Source of the DNA: Hydrogenophaga taeniospiralis CCUG 15921
Lineage (GTDB): Bacteria > Pseudomonadota > Gammaproteobacteria > Burkholderiales > Burkholderiaceae_C
Reading direction: 5' to 3'
Length of the DNA: 64,000 nucleotides
Assembly: GCF_001592305.1 (NCBI RefSeq)
Contig: NZ_BCWR01000016.1
Coordinates: 146,180 to 210,179, forward strand
Shown piece after piece: positions 26,639 through 35,669 of this stretch (the stretch's first letter is position 1; each line of letters begins with the position of its first letter). The position numbers were made by a program, and so were the translations under genes. A model generated the notes under the pieces. The model searched no databases. It was given only the letters and a program-made list of their open reading frames with translations, and was not told where the DNA came from.

Positions 26639-27676
26639 ATGAACGGAACCATTCTGGTGGGCACCGCAGGCCAGGGCATCCTGCGCAGCATCGACGATGG
26701 CGCCACCTGGCACCGCCTGGGCCTGAAAGAGGCGATCGAGTTCGACGGCGTGGTGCGCAGCCTTGCGGTTGACCCCTCCGACCCGTCGCGGGTGCTGGCG
26801 GGGGCCGACGCCGGCCTGTGCATCAGCGTGAACGGCGGCGGGCACTTCAAACGGGTGGACTCGCCCATGAACCAGCAGACCGTGTGGGCGATCGCGTTCG
26901 ACCCGACGAACCCGAAGATGGTCTACGCCGGTACCGGCGCGCCGTCGCGGGCGCGGATGTACCGCTCGAAGGACGGCGGCCTGTCGTGGGAGCAGCTGAA
27001 CATCGAGCTGCCCGAGTTCTGCCAGGGCGTGAACCGCCCGCGCATCCTGACCATCTGCGTCAACCCGGTGCGCAGCGGTGAGGTCTGGTTCGGCGTGGAA
27101 GAGGGCGGTGCCTGGCGCAGCGCCGACTGTGGCGACACCTGGGAACGCGTCGACACGCCCGGCGGCACCATCAGCAACTCCGACATCCACGCCATCGCGG
27201 TGCTGCCACCGGCGGACGGTGTGCCGCAGAAGAACCTCGTGCTGACGGTGAACTCGGTCTACACCAGCACCGACGACGGCCAGACCTGGACGGGCAAGGC
27301 CTCGAAGGAGCGCTTCGACGGCATGTACTACACGCGCACGGTGCAGGTGGTGGACGCCGCCGGCAGCACCCTGCTGCTGGCCATCGGCGACGGCACGCCC
27401 GGCACGCGCACCCGCATCTACCGCTCCGAAGACCGCGGCGAGACCTGGGCGCCCGCGCTGCTGCACACCACGCCGAACTCGACCGTGTGGGCCTTTGGCG
27501 CCCACCCGTCCGACCCCTCGTTGCTGTTCGCCGGCACCAAATACGGCCACCTGCTGCGCTCCATGGACGGCGGCAAGAGCTGGTTCAAGGAGTGGCGCGA
27601 TTTCAGCGAAATCACCTCGGTCGCCTGGACGCCCTTCGTGGCGCCGGTGAAGGCCCACCCGCAATCCATCAACTGA
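26639..27676 (+). CDS. Cytosolic Asp-box (BNR/VPS10-like) beta-propeller protein
   Basis: A 345-residue protein without a signal peptide or membrane segment. Seven repeats of the Asp-box type are visible: RSIDDGATW, ISVNGGGHF, YRSKDGGLSW, RSADCGDTW, TSTDDGQTW, YRSEDRGETW and RSMDGGKSW. They imply a seven-bladed propeller. Automatic annotation would call it an exo-alpha-sialidase, but the sialidase arginine triad is not evident and the catabolic setting does not fit. It may be a hydrolase, lactonase or assembly scaffold. The function is not known. Confidence 0.72.
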   Translation: MNGTILVGTAGQGILRSIDDGATWHRLGLKEAIEFDGVVRSLAVDPSDPSRVLAGADAGLCISVNGGGHFKRVDSPMNQQTVWAIAFDPTNPKMVYAGTGAPSRARMYRSKDGGLSWEQLNIELPEFCQGVNRPRILTICVNPVRSGEVWFGVEEGGAWRSADCGDTWERVDTPGGTISNSDIHAIAVLPPADGVPQKNLVLTVNSVYTSTDDGQTWTGKASKERFDGMYYTRTVQVVDAAGSTLLLAIGDGTPGTRTRIYRSEDRGETWAPALLHTTPNSTVWAFGAHPSDPSLLFAGTKYGHLLRSMDGGKSWFKEWRDFSEITSVAWTPFVAPVKAHPQSIN

Positions 27677-27687
27677 AGGACCTGGGC

Positions 27688-28170
27688 ATGAGCACCTCAT
27701 CGATCAACGTCAAGCCGCGCATCCTGCGCACCCACCTGGCGCTCTACGTCAAGGACCCGGAGGCCAGCGCCCGCTGGTACGAGGACGTTCTGGACATGGA
27801 GGTCACAGCACGCGAGCCGCGCTGGGTTTTCATGTCGTTCGGCAAGAAGCACCACGACATCGCCCTGATCAAGGCCGACCCGGCCGTGTTGCGCGCCATG
27901 CAGATCGGCGAAATCAACATGCAGCACTACGGCCTGGAGATCGACGGCGACCTCGACGAACTGCGCCGCCTCTACGGCATGTTGCTGGCCAAGAACGTGC
28001 CCGTGGTCAAGACCACCGACCACAAGGTGGGCTACGGCCTGTACTTCACCGACCCCGACGGCCACCGCTTCGAGTTCTTCCTCGAAACCGTGCACGACGA
28101 CGAAGAAGGCAAGCGGGTGCTGGGCCAATACAACGCGCCCAGCGACCCCTTCGACCTGCAGCCCCTCTGA
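27688..28170 (+). CDS. VOC-superfamily protein (glyoxalase/extradiol dioxygenase-like)
   Basis: A 160-residue single-unit vicinal-oxygen-chelate protein. Possible metal ligands are H16 (RTHLALYVKDP), H80 (NMQHYGLEI) and E129 (GHRFEFFLE), the two-His-one-carboxylate pattern of type I extradiol dioxygenases and glyoxalases. Lying near an MhpA-like hydroxylase and an alpha/beta hydrolase, it could be the ring-cleaving dioxygenase of the pathway. Its small size, about half of the two-domain dioxygenases, leaves glyoxalase-like or isomerase roles open. Confidence 0.75.
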   Translation: MSTSSINVKPRILRTHLALYVKDPEASARWYEDVLDMEVTAREPRWVFMSFGKKHHDIALIKADPAVLRAMQIGEINMQHYGLEIDGDLDELRRLYGMLLAKNVPVVKTTDHKVGYGLYFTDPDGHRFEFFLETVHDDEEGKRVLGQYNAPSDPFDLQPL

Positions 28171-28196
28171 TCCATTCCCTCACCAGAAGACCCCTC

Positions 28197-28799
28197 ATGA
28201 AGTCCCCGAATTTCGGCATCTTTCACATCCGCAAGTGGTTCCTGCAGGTGGAGGACAGCCTGGCTGGCGAGACCGGCGCCCCCGCCGACGGCGCGCCGCT
28301 GCGCAAGATCGTCATCGCCGCCTGCATCCACAACCCCTACGCTGGCCGCTACGAACAGGACCTGAGCGCCTGGATCGAAGGCTCGCCCGAGCTGGGCCGC
28401 GAGTTCGGCCGCCGCATCCAGGAGGCCGCCGGCCCCCAGAAGATCGAGAGCTACGGCAAGGCCATCCTGGTGGGCCTGGACGGCGAGTACGAACACGGCA
28501 ACGCGCTGCTCACCAACCCCGCGGCCGACCCGATCCGTGTGGCCCTGGGCGGCGGCAAGGCCTGGGTGCCGTCCACCGGCAAGCGCGGCGTGCCCGGCAC
28601 GGTGCTCGACATCCCGCTGGCCTACAAGGACGCGCTCTACGTGCGTTCCCACTACGACACGGTGAGCGCCAGCTTCAACGACGCGCCCAACCGCGACGAG
28701 GTGCTGGTGTGCTGGGCCTTTGCCACGCGCGGCCGGCTGAATGCGCGCCTGGGCGGGCTCAAGGCCGCCGACGCCAAGGGCCTGGACGGTCTGGTCTGA
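28197..28799 (+). CDS. DUF1185 (amino acid synthesis family) protein
   Basis: A 200-residue soluble protein. KIVIAACIHNPYAGRYEQDLSAWIEGSPELGREFGRR and ESYGKAILVGLDGEYEHGNALL match what I recall of the AA_synth/DUF1185 family, whose name does not reflect a proven reaction. The C-terminal half has RSHYDTVSASFNDAPNRDEVLVCWAFATRGR. It lies 26 bp after the VOC gene and 8 bp before the hydrolase. It probably acts on a pathway intermediate. The reaction is unknown. Confidence 0.7.
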   Translation: MKSPNFGIFHIRKWFLQVEDSLAGETGAPADGAPLRKIVIAACIHNPYAGRYEQDLSAWIEGSPELGREFGRRIQEAAGPQKIESYGKAILVGLDGEYEHGNALLTNPAADPIRVALGGGKAWVPSTGKRGVPGTVLDIPLAYKDALYVRSHYDTVSASFNDAPNRDEVLVCWAFATRGRLNARLGGLKAADAKGLDGLV

Positions 28800-28807
28800 G
28801 CACCACG

Positions 28808-29653
28808 ATGGAACGCCGCGACCACACCGTGACCAGCGCCGGCCTGCGTCTGCAGGTGACGCAGTGGGGCGCTCCGACGGCCCGCCCGGTCGTGATGCTG
28901 CACGGCATCCGCGGCTACGCCGAGACCTTCGCCGGCGTCGCCGCGGCCCTGCAGCCCGACTTCCACGTGATCGCCTTCGACCAGCGCGGACGCGGCCGCT
29001 CCGACTGGGACCTGCAGCACAACTACTACACCGATGCTTATGTGAACGACCTGGCGGCCGTGGTGGAAGCGCTCGGTTTGGACCGCTTCGACCTGCTGGG
29101 CCATTCCATGGGCGGCATCAACGCCATCGTCTACGCCTCAAGGTATCCGTCGAAGGTGAACCGCCTGCTGGTGGAAGACGCGGGGCCCGGCGCTTTCGAG
29201 GCCAGCCCCGGCGCGATCCGCATCCGCCGCGAACTGGCCACCACGCCCAGCCACTTCGCCACCTGGGACGAGGCCCGCGACTTCATGCGCGCGCTGCGCC
29301 CCAGCGTGACGGAAGAATCGCGCGAGCAGCGCCTGCAGAGCATGTTGCGCCCGGCCGATGGCGGCGGCTTCACCTGGCGGTACGACCACGTGGGCATTGC
29401 CGCCACGCGCCTGAACCCCGACCCGGCCCGGGTGGTGGACCTGCGTCCGCATGTGGCGGCGCTGGCCTGCGAGACCCTGGTGGTGCGGGGCGGGAACTCC
29501 GACTACCTGCAGCCGGAGATGGTCGACGAGATGCAGCGCCTGAACCCACGCATCCGCAGCGCCGTGGTGCCCGGCGCGGGCCACTACATCCACGACGACC
29601 AGCCCGCACTGTTCCATCCGCTGGTGCGCGACTTCCTGCTCCCCACCCACTGA
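28808..29653 (+). CDS. Alpha/beta-fold hydrolase
   Basis: A 281-residue cytosolic hydrolase. The nucleophile is S100 in LLGHSMGG, the acid is probably D232 near NSDYLQPEM, and the histidine is H259 in GAGHYIHDD. The oxyanion-hole motif is LHGIRG. Its size and arrangement resemble C-C hydrolases and enol-lactonases of meta-cleavage pathways, but simple esterase activity is also possible. It is tightly spaced in the operon, 4 bp before the next gene. Confidence 0.82.
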   Translation: MERRDHTVTSAGLRLQVTQWGAPTARPVVMLHGIRGYAETFAGVAAALQPDFHVIAFDQRGRGRSDWDLQHNYYTDAYVNDLAAVVEALGLDRFDLLGHSMGGINAIVYASRYPSKVNRLLVEDAGPGAFEASPGAIRIRRELATTPSHFATWDEARDFMRALRPSVTEESREQRLQSMLRPADGGGFTWRYDHVGIAATRLNPDPARVVDLRPHVAALACETLVVRGGNSDYLQPEMVDEMQRLNPRIRSAVVPGAGHYIHDDQPALFHPLVRDFLLPTH

Positions 29654-29657
29654 ACCC

Positions 29658-29954
29658 ATGCTTCACGAACTCAGAACCTACACCCTGGTGCCCGGCGGCG
29701 TGCGCGAGTACCTGCGTCTCTACAACGAGGCCGGCCGCGCCGTGCAGACCGAACTGCTGGGCCGCCTGGTCAGCCTGATGCAGCCCGAAAGCGGCGACCT
29801 CAACCAGCTGATCTACCTCTGGGCCTTCGACGACTACGAAGACCGCCGCCAGCGCCGGGAACGGCTGATGGCCGACGAGCGCTTCACGGCCTTCCGCAAG
29901 TCGGTGCGCCACCTGCTGGTGCAGCAGGAAAGCCAGCTGCTGATCCCGGCCTGA
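29658..29954 (+). CDS. NIPSNAP family protein
   Basis: A 98-residue ferredoxin-like-fold protein that starts MLHELRTYTLVPGGVREYLRLYNEAGR and ends with a short helical tail. It is typical of bacterial NIPSNAP proteins, which are often found in catabolic operons. Some act as small dimeric enzymes or monooxygenase-like subunits. No catalytic residue can be assigned. It is 24 bp upstream of the FAD hydroxylase. Confidence 0.8.
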   Translation: MLHELRTYTLVPGGVREYLRLYNEAGRAVQTELLGRLVSLMQPESGDLNQLIYLWAFDDYEDRRQRRERLMADERFTAFRKSVRHLLVQQESQLLIPA

Positions 29955-29978
29955 ACACCCTTTGGGGGAGACAACACG

Positions 29979-31664
29979 ATGAACACAACCACAAGCACCG
30001 AAGTGCTGGTCGTCGGCGCAGGCCCGGTCGGCGTGTCGATCGCCAACCTGCTGGGTCATTACGGCGTGAAGACGCTGGTGGTGGACCGCAGCCCCCAGGT
30101 GCTGGACTTTCCGCGCGCCGTGGGGCTGGACGACGAGGCCCTGCGCACCTTCCAGGCCGTGGGCCTGGCCGAGACCATGCTGCGCGACATGATCCAGAAC
30201 GTGCCCATGCGCATGTACACGGCCGACAAGCGTTGCTTCGCCGAGATCCTGCCCAGCACGCGCGAGTTCGGCTGGTTTCGTCGCAACCTGTTCTCACAAC
30301 CCTTGGGCGAACAGACGCTGCGCAAGGGTCTGGAGCGCTACCCCCACGTCACCACGCGGCTTGGCGTGGCGCTGCAGTCCATCGAGCAGGATACCGACGG
30401 CGTGACCGCGATGCTGCAGGCCGAGGACGGCAGCACCACCACCGTGCGCGCGCAGTACCTGGTGGGCGCCGACGGCGCGCGCAGCACGGTGCGCGAAGGC
30501 CTGCTGAAGATTCCCTACGAGGGCCAGACCCACCCCAACAAGTGGGTGGTGATCGAGTGCGACCAGGACCCGCTGGACGCGCCCTACACGGCGCTGCATT
30601 GCGAGCCGCGCCGCCCCTACGTCTGCCTCCGTCTGCCGTACGGGCTGCGCCGCTGGGAGTTCATGCTGTTCCCGGGTGAAGACGGCGAGTTGATGCTCGC
30701 GCCCGACAAGGTGCTGGACCTGCTGCGCAACCACGTGGCCGACCCCAGCCGTCTGAACGTGATCCGGGCCCGCGTGTACACGCACAACTCGCGCGTGGCC
30801 AAGTCCTTCGTCGCCGGTCGGGTCTGCATCGCGGGCGATGCCGCCCACATCACGCCGCCGTGGATCGGGCAGGGGCTCAACGCCGGCCTGCGCGATGCGT
30901 TCAACCTGTCGTGGAAGCTGGCCTGGATCGTCCAGGGCCGCATGAAGCCCGAGTTGCTGCAGAGCTACCACGACGAGCGCCACGCCCACACCAAGGCCAT
31001 GATCGACCTGGCCGACCTGTTCGGCGCGGTGCTGTCGCAGCGCAACCGCTTCGTGGCCTGGATGCGCGACAAGTTCTTCCTCTCCATCCGCAACGTGCCC
31101 AAGTTCCGGGACTACGTGCTGCAGATGAAGTTCAAGCCCATGCCCCGGTTCTCCACCGGCGTGGTGCTCAACAGCGGCAAGGCCGCGCAGGACGAGTTGG
31201 TGGGGCGCATGTTCATCCAGCCCAACGTCGAGCGCACCCTGGGCACCAGCGAGAAGCTGGACAACGTGATCGGTGGCCGCTTCGCGCTGCTGTCCTGGCG
31301 CGGCGATCCACTGGCGCAGGCCCCCGCCGAACTGCTGAACCAACTGCTGGCCCTGGGCTGCACGCGCCTGGTGGGCGTGCGCGCCCGCAGCGGGGCCAGC
31401 GAACCCGGCATGTCGGCGGCCAGCGCCGAGGTGACCGTGGTGCAGGACCTGGAGAACGAACTGCAGCTGTGGTTCCAGAAACGGAACGTGGATTGGGTGC
31501 TGCTGCGGCCGGATCGCTTTGTGGCCGCCGCTGGGCTGGCCGCCGACGCGCCTGCGCAGCTGCGCCGCTTCTGCGACCTCGTGCTGCCCGCGTCCGCCCT
31601 CGTGGCCCGACCCCTGGGCAACGCCCCGGCTCCCGCCACCGCCGAAGCACCGGTGGCGGTGTGA
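29979..31664 (+). CDS. FAD-dependent aromatic hydroxylase, MhpA-like
   Basis: A 561-residue class A flavoprotein monooxygenase. The ADP-binding GxGxxG (VVGAGPVGVSIANLLG), the DG motif (VGADGARSTVR) and the GD motif (CIAGDAAHITPPWIGQGLNAGLRDAFNLSWKLA) are all present. A thioredoxin-like C-terminal domain is typical of phenol- and 3-(3-hydroxyphenyl)propionate-hydroxylase relatives. It would add one oxygen from O2 to a phenolic substrate using NAD(P)H. GGGGGAGAC precedes the ATG. The exact substrate cannot be read from sequence. Confidence 0.85.
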   Translation: MNTTTSTEVLVVGAGPVGVSIANLLGHYGVKTLVVDRSPQVLDFPRAVGLDDEALRTFQAVGLAETMLRDMIQNVPMRMYTADKRCFAEILPSTREFGWFRRNLFSQPLGEQTLRKGLERYPHVTTRLGVALQSIEQDTDGVTAMLQAEDGSTTTVRAQYLVGADGARSTVREGLLKIPYEGQTHPNKWVVIECDQDPLDAPYTALHCEPRRPYVCLRLPYGLRRWEFMLFPGEDGELMLAPDKVLDLLRNHVADPSRLNVIRARVYTHNSRVAKSFVAGRVCIAGDAAHITPPWIGQGLNAGLRDAFNLSWKLAWIVQGRMKPELLQSYHDERHAHTKAMIDLADLFGAVLSQRNRFVAWMRDKFFLSIRNVPKFRDYVLQMKFKPMPRFSTGVVLNSGKAAQDELVGRMFIQPNVERTLGTSEKLDNVIGGRFALLSWRGDPLAQAPAELLNQLLALGCTRLVGVRARSGASEPGMSAASAEVTVVQDLENELQLWFQKRNVDWVLLRPDRFVAAAGLAADAPAQLRRFCDLVLPASALVARPLGNAPAPATAEAPVAV

Positions 31665-31705
31665 CGCGCCTTCCTCTCCATCAACCAACCAAAAGGACGA
31701 TCCCC

Positions 31706-32680
31706 ATGAACCTCTTCAAATCGTGCGTGCTGGGCAGTGTGATGCTGGTGGCGGGCCTGGGCGGCGCCCATGCACAGGCCTGGACCCCGTCCACCGTGCG
31801 CATCGTGGTGCCGTACCCGGCCGGGACCGAGCCCGACGTGCTGGCCCGCGACATCGGCAACGCCCTGTCCAAGCAGACCGGCAAGACCTTCGTGGTCGAC
31901 AACAAGCCCGGCGCCAACTCGATCATCGGCACCGACGCGGTGGCCAAGGCGGAGCCCGATGGCGCCACGCTGTTGATGGTGGACCGGCTGGCCCTGGTGA
32001 CCAACCCCATGCTGTATTCCAAGCTGCCGTACAAGTGGGAGGAGGCCGTCAAACCCGTGACCGATCTGGCCCGCGTGAACCTGATGCTCGGCGTGCGCGC
32101 CGGCCTGCCGGTCAAGACCTTCACCGAGCTGGTGGCCTACGCCAAGGCCAACCCGGGCAAGCTCAACGTGGGCACGGGCGGCAACGGCCATGTGACGCAT
32201 ATCGGCATGGAGATGCTGGCCAAGGCAAACGGCTACACCCAGACCTATGTGCCCTACAAGGGCATCGGTCCGGCCATCACCGGCCTGGCCGGCGGTGAGG
32301 TGGACGCGGTGATCGCGGGCGGCGTCGCGCTGGCGGCGCAGGCCAAGTCCGAGCGCGTGCGCCTGCTCGCCATCGGCGATGAGCAGCGCGCGGGCTTCGC
32401 GCCAGAGGTGCCCACCATCACCGAAGCCGGTGGCAAGGCCGGTTCGATCCCGTCCACCGTGTTCGCGCTGTTCGCCCCGGGCAAGGTGCCCGACGCCGTC
32501 ATCACCCAGATCCACCAGGCGGTGGTGCAGGCCGTGGCCGGTTCGCCGATGAAGGCCAACTACGCCGCGCGCGGGCTGGAGGTCGGTACCTCGAAGCCGG
32601 CCGACACCCTGGCGTCCATGAAGCAGGAGACCGTGAAGTACGAGCAGGTCATCCGCGAGGCGGGCATCAGGATCGAATGA
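31706..32680 (+). CDS. Bug-family periplasmic solute receptor (TctC-like)
   Basis: A 324-residue protein with a signal peptide ending ...GGAHAQA. The Bug signature VRIVVPYPAGTEPDVLARDIGNALSKQTGK and VVDNKPGANSIIGTDAVAKAEPDGATLL is clear. Bug receptors bind organic acids for TTT transporters. No TctA or TctB is in the window, so a partner must be encoded elsewhere, or it is a sensing receptor. It sits inside the operon and overlaps the next dehydrogenase by 4 bp, so its ligand is probably the pathway substrate. Confidence 0.9.
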   Translation: MNLFKSCVLGSVMLVAGLGGAHAQAWTPSTVRIVVPYPAGTEPDVLARDIGNALSKQTGKTFVVDNKPGANSIIGTDAVAKAEPDGATLLMVDRLALVTNPMLYSKLPYKWEEAVKPVTDLARVNLMLGVRAGLPVKTFTELVAYAKANPGKLNVGTGGNGHVTHIGMEMLAKANGYTQTYVPYKGIGPAITGLAGGEVDAVIAGGVALAAQAKSERVRLLAIGDEQRAGFAPEVPTITEAGGKAGSIPSTVFALFAPGKVPDAVITQIHQAVVQAVAGSPMKANYAARGLEVGTSKPADTLASMKQETVKYEQVIREAGIRIE

Positions 32681-34134
32681 CGACGGCGCAGCCAACGAAA
32701 GACCCCATGTACCCCACGCTCACCCTTTACATCGACGGCCAGTTCATGGAGGCCGGTGCCCGCCAGACGCTCGCGGTGACCGACCCCGCCACGCTGGAAC
32801 GCCTGGGCGATCTGCCCTGCGCCACCGCGCAGGACCTGGACGCGGCCCTGTCGGCCGCTGAACGGGCCTTCGCGCAATGGCGGCACGCCTCGCCGATGGA
32901 CCGTTCAGCCATCCTGCGCAAGACCGCCGAGCTGCTGCGCAGCCGTGTCGAGGCCATCGCCCACGGCATCACGCGGGACAACGGAAAGCCCCTGGCCGAT
33001 GCCCGGGCCGAGGTGCTGAACAGCGCGGAACATGTCGAGTGGCATGCCGAAGAATGCCGCCGCATCTACGGTCGGGTGGTGCCTTCGCGCGACCCGCGCG
33101 TGCGCCAGCTGGTGATCCGCGAGCCGGTGGGTGTGTGCGCCGCGTTCAGCCCCTGGAATTTCCCGCTGGGGCAGGCGATCAAGAAGGTGTCCGCGGCCAT
33201 CGGGGCGGGCTGCACCCTGATTCTGAAAGGGCCCGAGGAGTCGCCGAGCGCCATCGTCGAAATGGCGCGCGCCTTCCACGACGCCGGTCTGCCGCCCGGC
33301 GTGTTCAACGTGGTGTTTGGCCATCCTGCGGAAATATCGAAGCACCTGATCGAATCGCCCGTGGTGCGGCAGGTGTCCTTCACCGGCTCGGTGCCGGTGG
33401 GCAAGCAGCTCGCCGCGCTGGCCGGCCAGCACATGAAGCGCGTCTGCATGGAGCTCGGCGGTCATTCGCCGGTGCTGGTGTTTGATGATGCCGACGTGGA
33501 CGCCGCGGCCGCGCTGCTGGCGCGCATGAAGACGCGCAACGCGGGGCAGGTGTGTGTCTCACCGTCGCGCCTGTTTGTGCAGGCTGGTGTGTACGACCGT
33601 TTTGTGGCGCGTTTCGTGGACGGCATCGAGTCGATACAGGTCGGCAACGGCATGGAGCCCAGCTCGCAGATGGGGCCGCTGATCCACGACCGCCGCCTGC
33701 AGGCCGTGCGTGAGCTGGTGGACGATGCCACGCGCTCCGGCGGCCGGCTGCTGACCGGTGGCGCGCGCCTGGGTGAGGCCGGCCACTTCTTTTCGCCCAC
33801 CGTGATCGCCGATGTGCCTGCCCACGCGCGGATCATGAGCGAGGAGCCTTTTGGCCCGGTGGCGTCGGTGGTGAAGTTCGACAGCACCGAACTGGCGCTG
33901 CGTTTGGCCAACAGCGTGCCCTATGGCCTGGCGTCCTACGTGTTCACCGAGTCGCACAAGACCGCCACCCAGGTGATGAACGGGCTGGAAGTGGGCATGG
34001 TCAACATCAACCACTCCGGCATGGCCCACCCCGAGCTGCCCTTCGGCGGCGTAAAGGACAGCGGCATCGGCAGCGAAGGCGGCACCGAGACCTTCGACGG
34101 CTTCCTGGTGACCAAGATGGTCACTCAGATCTGA
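32677..34134 (+). CDS. NAD(P)-dependent aldehyde dehydrogenase, GabD-like (first of three)
   Basis: A 485-residue ALDH. The general base is in CMELGGHSP and the catalytic cysteine is in NAGQVCVSPSRLF. KGPEESP and PWNFPLGQAIKK are the cofactor-binding and Rossmann-region blocks. The ATG at 32677 overlaps the Bug stop (ATGA) and has AGGA 4 nt upstream; an ATG at 32707 would remove ten residues. It could oxidise the aldehyde released by the TPP enzyme. The substrate is not known. Confidence 0.85.
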   Translation: MTTAQPTKDPMYPTLTLYIDGQFMEAGARQTLAVTDPATLERLGDLPCATAQDLDAALSAAERAFAQWRHASPMDRSAILRKTAELLRSRVEAIAHGITRDNGKPLADARAEVLNSAEHVEWHAEECRRIYGRVVPSRDPRVRQLVIREPVGVCAAFSPWNFPLGQAIKKVSAAIGAGCTLILKGPEESPSAIVEMARAFHDAGLPPGVFNVVFGHPAEISKHLIESPVVRQVSFTGSVPVGKQLAALAGQHMKRVCMELGGHSPVLVFDDADVDAAAALLARMKTRNAGQVCVSPSRLFVQAGVYDRFVARFVDGIESIQVGNGMEPSSQMGPLIHDRRLQAVRELVDDATRSGGRLLTGGARLGEAGHFFSPTVIADVPAHARIMSEEPFGPVASVVKFDSTELALRLANSVPYGLASYVFTESHKTATQVMNGLEVGMVNINHSGMAHPELPFGGVKDSGIGSEGGTETFDGFLVTKMVTQI

Positions 34135-34164
34135 TGTCTTCTTTTCCCCTCAACCGGTTCCCCC

Positions 34165-35613
34165 ATGCTTGAACTCAAAGATCCTTCCCTGTTGCCCGGC
34201 CGGTGCCTTGTCGGCGGGCAGTGGTTCTCCGGCACCGCGCACATCGAAGTGAGCAACCCGGCGACCGGTGCGGTCATCGCCACCGTGCCGCGTCTGGGCG
34301 CCGCCGAGACCCGCGAGGCCATCGAGGCCGCGAACCGCGCCTGGCCGGCCTGGCGCGCGCGCACCGCCAAGGAACGGTCAGCGGTCCTGGCCCAGTGGTA
34401 CGCGCTGATCATGGCGAACCAGGACGACCTGGCCCTGATCATGACCAGCGAACAGGGCAAGCCGCTGGCCGAGGCACGCGGCGAAATCGCCTACGCGGCG
34501 TCCTTCATCCAGTGGTTCTCGGAAGAAGCCAAGCGCGTGTACGGCGACACCATTCCCGCGCCGGTGGCCTCGCAGCGCATCGTGGTCATCAAGGAGCCCA
34601 TCGGTGTTTGCGCTGCCATCACGCCCTGGAACTTTCCTGCCGCGATGATCACGCGCAAGGCCGGCCCCGCACTGGCGGCCGGTTGCACCATGGTGGTCAA
34701 ACCTGCCAGCCAGACCCCGCTGACCGCCCTGGCGCTGGCCGTGCTGGCCGAGCGTGCGGGCGTGCCGCCGGGCGTGTTCTCGGTCGTCACCGGCTCGGCG
34801 CGCGACGTGGGCGACGAACTGGCCGACAACCCCCTGGTGCGCAAGCTCTCGTTCACCGGCTCCACCGAGGTGGGCCGCTCGCTGATGGCGCGCACGGCCG
34901 CCACGGTGAAAAAAGTGTCGATGGAGCTGGGCGGCAACGCGCCCTTCATCGTGTTCGAGGACGCCGACCTGGACGCCGCGGTCGAGGGCGCCATTGTCTC
35001 CAAGTACCGCAACGCCGGCCAGACCTGCGTCTGCGCCAACCGCCTGTACGTGCACAGCAAGGTGTATGAAGCCTTCGCCGCCAAGCTGGCCGTGGCGGTG
35101 TCCCAGCTCAAGGTGGGAGAGGGCACCGGCGCCGACGTGCGCATCGGTCCGCTGATCGATGACAAGGCCGTGTTGAAGGTCGAGCAGCACATCGCGGACG
35201 CCGTGGCCAAGGGCGCGCGCGTGCTCAGCGGCGGGCGGCGCCACGCGCTGGGCCAGAGCTTTTTCGAACCCACCATCCTGGGCGATGTGACGCAGGACAT
35301 GCTGGTGGCCCGCGAAGAAACCTTCGGCCCGCTGGCCCCGCTGTTCCGCTTCGAGACCGAAGACGAGGTGGTGGCCATGGCCAACGACACCGAGTTCGGC
35401 CTGGCCAGCTACTTCTATGCGCGCGACCTGGGCCGGGTCTGGCGTGTGGCCGAGCGCCTGGAGTACGGCATGGTGGGTGTGAACACCGGCCTGATTTCCA
35501 ACGAGGTGGCGCCCTTCGGCGGCGTCAAGCAGTCCGGCATCGGGCGCGAGGGCTCGCACCTCGGCATGGACGACTACCTGGTCGTCAAGTACATCAACAT
35601 GGCCGGCATCTGA
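34165..35613 (+). CDS. NAD(P)-dependent succinate-semialdehyde dehydrogenase-like protein
   Basis: A 482-residue ALDH whose N-terminus (DPSLLPGRCLVGGQWFSG) and motifs (SMELGGNAPFIVFEDADLDAAVEG, NAGQTCVCANRLYVH) are those of GabD. Such enzymes oxidise succinate or glutarate semialdehyde and relatives. It lies 30 bp after the previous dehydrogenase. In this operon it may handle a dicarboxylic semialdehyde at a late step. The GabD assignment is by resemblance only. Confidence 0.85.
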   Translation: MLELKDPSLLPGRCLVGGQWFSGTAHIEVSNPATGAVIATVPRLGAAETREAIEAANRAWPAWRARTAKERSAVLAQWYALIMANQDDLALIMTSEQGKPLAEARGEIAYAASFIQWFSEEAKRVYGDTIPAPVASQRIVVIKEPIGVCAAITPWNFPAAMITRKAGPALAAGCTMVVKPASQTPLTALALAVLAERAGVPPGVFSVVTGSARDVGDELADNPLVRKLSFTGSTEVGRSLMARTAATVKKVSMELGGNAPFIVFEDADLDAAVEGAIVSKYRNAGQTCVCANRLYVHSKVYEAFAAKLAVAVSQLKVGEGTGADVRIGPLIDDKAVLKVEQHIADAVAKGARVLSGGRRHALGQSFFEPTILGDVTQDMLVAREETFGPLAPLFRFETEDEVVAMANDTEFGLASYFYARDLGRVWRVAERLEYGMVGVNTGLISNEVAPFGGVKQSGIGREGSHLGMDDYLVVKYINMAGI

Positions 35614-35669
35614 GCCACTGCGCGGGTGCAGCCACCCGCGAGCGAATCAACACAACAAAGGAGACTTCC

